DNA from: CAYGZQ01 sp964354375 [NCBI: uncultured Planctomycetota bacterium]
GTDB lineage: Bacteria > JAJVIF01 > JAPKYR01
Direction: 5' to 3'
Assembly: GCA_964354375.1 (NCBI GenBank)
Contig: CAYGZQ010000031.1
Location: forward strand, 37,281 to 44,609
Length of the DNA: 7,329 nt
Part shown: positions 5,155 to 7,329 of the stretch, piece after piece
How the letters are laid out: the number at the start of each line of letters is the position of its first letter
How positions within the stretch are numbered: the stretch's first letter is position 1
Notes under the pieces: model-generated
Seen by the model: only the letters and a program-made list of their open reading frames with translations
Told to the model about the DNA's origin: nothing
The model's database searches: none
Program-made: the position numbers and the translations under genes

Positions 5155-7221
5155 CTACTCATTCAGACCCGCGAACGACCCGAGCGGCACTTCCGCAACG
5201 AACGGACGGTCGGTGAATTGCGTGACCTCTTTGAGGTCCACGCCTTCCTCGCGGAAGAGCCTGAGAATCAGCTCCCGACAGGTCTTGCCGCCGCAAGCGC
5301 CCATGCCCGTCCGGACCGTCGCCTTCAACTGGTTCATGTCGCGGACCCCGGCGCGTATCTGCTCGACAATCTCCTTCTTCGTGACCCGCTCGCACCGGCA
5401 GATGATCGTGTCGTCGTCAGGCGGAATCCGATACGGCTCCGTTTCCTCGATCGCTTTCTGCACCCGGAACCCGGCGATTTTCTGCCGCTGCTCGAACGGG
5501 ACTTCCAGCAGGACGAGCCTGCGCTTGCCGCTGGCCGCGCTTCGTTTGATCGCCTTGACAGTGCCCGTCCCGATCGGGTCGGCCTCGAACCCGACAGTGT
5601 CGACAACCTGTCCCGGCCTGATATTTTCGTCCGCGATCTCCCAGGGCAATGTGACCAGCGCCGTTTCGTGCGATGGATCCGAGCGCTCGTCGACTAGGAC
5701 CACCGCAAGTCCCGGACATACCGTCACACATCTCGCGCAGCCGAGACAGTCGCCCGCGAACTCGGGCTGACGCAGAATGTTCCCTCCCGCCATGTCGATG
5801 TGGTGCAGCGGGCAGGTCTCGATGCACGGGTTGCACGGTATCTCTTCGACGCACCGGATGATCGGGTACACGCCGCCGCGATTCTCGGAGATGACAAAGT
5901 CCGCCCACGCTCCCGGCTTGCTTCGCAGTATCTTTCCGGTCGTGTGCCATTCCTGCGGAATCTCCGCGTCGTAGCCCATGTGCCCAAGAATCCTGCGTCC
6001 GGCGATTTTTCCCGAGAAAATCGCGGCGGAGGCCTCGGCGATCTCCTCCGCGTCCCCCGCAGCCCATACGGGAATGCCGAAGTCTTCGGCTTTCCTGTAG
6101 AGCTCATCGACAGGCGACAGTCCCACCGCTATCAGAACGGTATCGACATCGAACGACCGCTCGGTCCCCGCCACCGGCTTCCACTTTTCGTCGATCGCTG
6201 CGATCGTCACCCTCTCGACATGCTCCCCGCCGTCGACCCTCACAACAGTGTGACTCGTGTAAACCGGCACGCCCAGTCGCTTCAATTTGTCGAGATGCAC
6301 TTTGTACCCGCCGCATTTGGGCAGGGCCTCGACAAGTCCGACCACCTCGATGGACGCCTGTATCGCATGATACCCGGCGATCAGTCCCACATTTCCGCCG
6401 CCGACGATGAACAGACGCTCGGTGGGCCGGACAAGGTCGCGATTGACCAGCGTCTGGAACGCTCCGGCTCCGTACACACCGGGAAGGTCGCAGCCGGGGA
6501 ACGCCAGTCCCTTCTCCCGAGCGCCGGTCGCCACAAGAATCAGCTCGGGCTCGACCAGGATATATCTCCCGTCCCGGACAACCCCCACCTTCCTGTCCCT
6601 GAAAACCGCGACCGCCGATGCGTTCAGCCAGACCTCAACCGATTCGTGCGACCCAAGGTCCGAGGTCAGGATTTTCGCGATGTCGATTCCGCGGGTTCCA
6701 GCCCAGCAGTCCGCGACGGAGCCGAAAAATCCGTGGGTCTGCAAGGTCAGCTTCCCGCCGAGCTCGTGTTTGTCGTCGATCAAAAGTGTGTCGATCCCTG
6801 CGCGTCCGAGCTCGATGGCGGCGGAAATTCCTGACGGCCCTCCTCCGATCACGAGAGCCTTCACGTGACGCGCGCCTATGCCGGATGTCTTCAGCGACCT
6901 GTCGTCGGCGGGAAGCTCAGGGAGGCCGTCCAGGGACCTTACCCGCATGCCCGCCGCGACCTGCGTCATGCACGCCTTCAACGGCACATCGTCCGCAAGC
7001 ACCAGGCACTGGGAACATTGCCCGTTCGCGCAGAAAATCCCCTGCGCGCCGTGATCCTTCGGGTGATGCCCGTATATGTGCACGCCGTTGGCGAAGAGCG
7101 CCGTCGAGATGACCTCGCCCTCATACGCGATCAGCGGCCTTCCGTCGAACGTGAAGGGGACCTCGCGACGTGTCGGCACGTCCAGGATCGGATGGGTCTT
7201 TATGCGGTATTGATCGGTCAC
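5155..7221 (-). CDS. Multi-Fe-S FAD/NAD(P) oxidoreductase (fused HcnA/HcnB- or SoxA-like alpha subunit)
   Basis: This 688-residue protein has five visible modules. (1) An N-terminal [2Fe-2S] domain with C64, C69, C72 and C84. (2) A pyridine nucleotide-disulfide reductase-type flavin module from about 118 to 415: FAD loop VIGGGPSG at 124-131, ATGAREKG at 231-238, second Rossmann loop IVGGGNVG at 272-279, and AAGD ending at 390. (3) A ferredoxin-like domain with C457, C463, C466, C470 and C492, C495, C498, C502, enough for two [4Fe-4S] clusters. (4) A beta-rich segment at about 518-585. (5) A C-terminal BFD-type [2Fe-2S] domain with C608, C610, C643 and C648. HcnA and HcnB are separate small proteins; here they are joined with a ferredoxin inserted. 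With the DAO subunit encoded just downstream, it should pass electrons from amine or amino-acid oxidation to an unknown acceptor. The GTG start lacks a clear Shine-Dalgarno, but is preferred because it keeps the HPIL...FTFDGRPL region expected before the Fe-S domain. Confidence 0.9.
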   Translation of the reverse strand: MTDQYRIKTHPILDVPTRREVPFTFDGRPLIAYEGEVISTALFANGVHIYGHHPKDHGAQGIFCANGQCSQCLVLADDVPLKACMTQVAAGMRVRSLDGLPELPADDRSLKTSGIGARHVKALVIGGGPSGISAAIELGRAGIDTLLIDDKHELGGKLTLQTHGFFGSVADCWAGTRGIDIAKILTSDLGSHESVEVWLNASAVAVFRDRKVGVVRDGRYILVEPELILVATGAREKGLAFPGCDLPGVYGAGAFQTLVNRDLVRPTERLFIVGGGNVGLIAGYHAIQASIEVVGLVEALPKCGGYKVHLDKLKRLGVPVYTSHTVVRVDGGEHVERVTIAAIDEKWKPVAGTERSFDVDTVLIAVGLSPVDELYRKAEDFGIPVWAAGDAEEIAEASAAIFSGKIAGRRILGHMGYDAEIPQEWHTTGKILRSKPGAWADFVISENRGGVYPIIRCVEEIPCNPCIETCPLHHIDMAGGNILRQPEFAGDCLGCARCVTVCPGLAVVLVDERSDPSHETALVTLPWEIADENIRPGQVVDTVGFEADPIGTGTVKAIKRSAASGKRRLVLLEVPFEQRQKIAGFRVQKAIEETEPYRIPPDDDTIICRCERVTKKEIVEQIRAGVRDMNQLKATVRTGMGACGGKTCRELILRLFREEGVDLKEVTQFTDRPFVAEVPLGSFAGLNE

Positions 7222-7242
7222 TTCAGTGCTTATTTCGTACAG

Positions 7243-7329
7243 CCGTCCCCCCCCTTGGGGGGGGACTATCGCCCCGCCGTCCCCCCCCTTGGGGGAGGAC
7301 TACCGCCCCGCCGTCCCCCCCCTTGGGGG
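7243..7329. repeat. 34-bp tandem repeat with C8-TT-G8 hairpin core
   Basis: Units start at 7243, 7277 and 7311; the third is cut by the window edge. Each full unit has a 22-nt core, GT-C8-TT-G8-AC (7245-7266), which is a perfect 10-bp inverted repeat around TT. A 12-nt linker follows, TATCGCCCCGCC or TACCGCCCCGCC. In unit 2 the right arm has one substitution (GGGGGAGGAC). The array begins about 20 bp upstream of the GTG start of the large oxidoreductase, so it lies in that operon's leader or promoter region. No promoter for the operon is visible on this side. Confidence 0.9.

Noticed and set aside
5800-6834. Plus-strand 344-codon open frame opposite the large oxidoreductase
   Set aside because: No recognisable motif, and the minus-strand frame has ordered cofactor motifs throughout. 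It is a GC-rich antisense shadow.
3909-7221. Assignment as hydrogen cyanide synthase (hcnABC)
   Set aside because: The fold and gene pairing fit the superfamily, but sarcosine, proline, hydroxyproline and opine dehydrogenases share them, and the inserted ferredoxin domain is not part of classical HcnABC. No substrate-specific motif was recognised.
7243-7329. CRISPR array from regularly spaced palindromic repeats
   Set aside because: The stretch between hairpin cores is the same 12-nt linker with one change rather than a unique spacer, and no cas gene is present. It is a simple tandem repeat.

Overview
The window comes from a GC-rich bacterium, most likely an uncultivated lineage of the planctomycete or candidate-phylum type. 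This is a weak inference from gene style: a seven-bladed 'NPDGTLAWAKRAGG' propeller lipoprotein, and short GC-rich palindromic repeats translating as 'GARHAVP' between genes. No rRNA, tRNA, phage, transposase or CRISPR locus is visible, and nothing in the window fixes the taxonomy.

Layout. Positions 1-108 are an upstream region with three perfect tandem 11-bp repeats abutting an extended -10-like promoter. Positions 109-1176 (+) encode a medium-chain dehydrogenase/reductase with a structural-zinc lobe but no recognisable catalytic-zinc ligands. Positions 1177-1343 are intergenic, with two small inverted repeats and a candidate promoter. Positions 1344-3860 (+) encode an 838-residue secreted lipoprotein: lipobox, two probable beta-rich domains, then exactly seven near-identical propeller blades. 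A 48-bp convergent gap follows.

On the minus strand, read right to left, two redox genes form a probable operon. The first (7221-5155) encodes a 688-residue multi-cofactor flavoprotein. Its order is an N-terminal [2Fe-2S] domain, an FAD/NAD(P) disulfide-reductase-type module, an eight-cysteine ferredoxin domain, a small beta-rich segment and a C-terminal BFD-type [2Fe-2S] domain. The second (5075-3909) encodes a 388-residue DAO-family FAD oxidoreductase. They correspond to the alpha(+gamma) and beta subunits of the HcnABC / sarcosine oxidase / dye-linked proline or hydroxyproline dehydrogenase / opine dehydrogenase superfamily. The DAO subunit would oxidise an amino or imino acid, and the large subunit would carry electrons through its flavin and Fe-S centres to an unidentified acceptor. 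The substrate cannot be read from sequence alone.

The 79-bp gap between the two minus-strand genes holds a pair of 20-bp palindromes of REP type. Upstream of the first gene, running off the window edge, is a 34-bp tandem repeat whose core is a C8-TT-G8 hairpin. I found no convincing wholly new system. The best items for a second look are the multi-Fe-S oxidoreductase pair, the two palindromic repeat families flanking it, and the homogenised seven-blade array.
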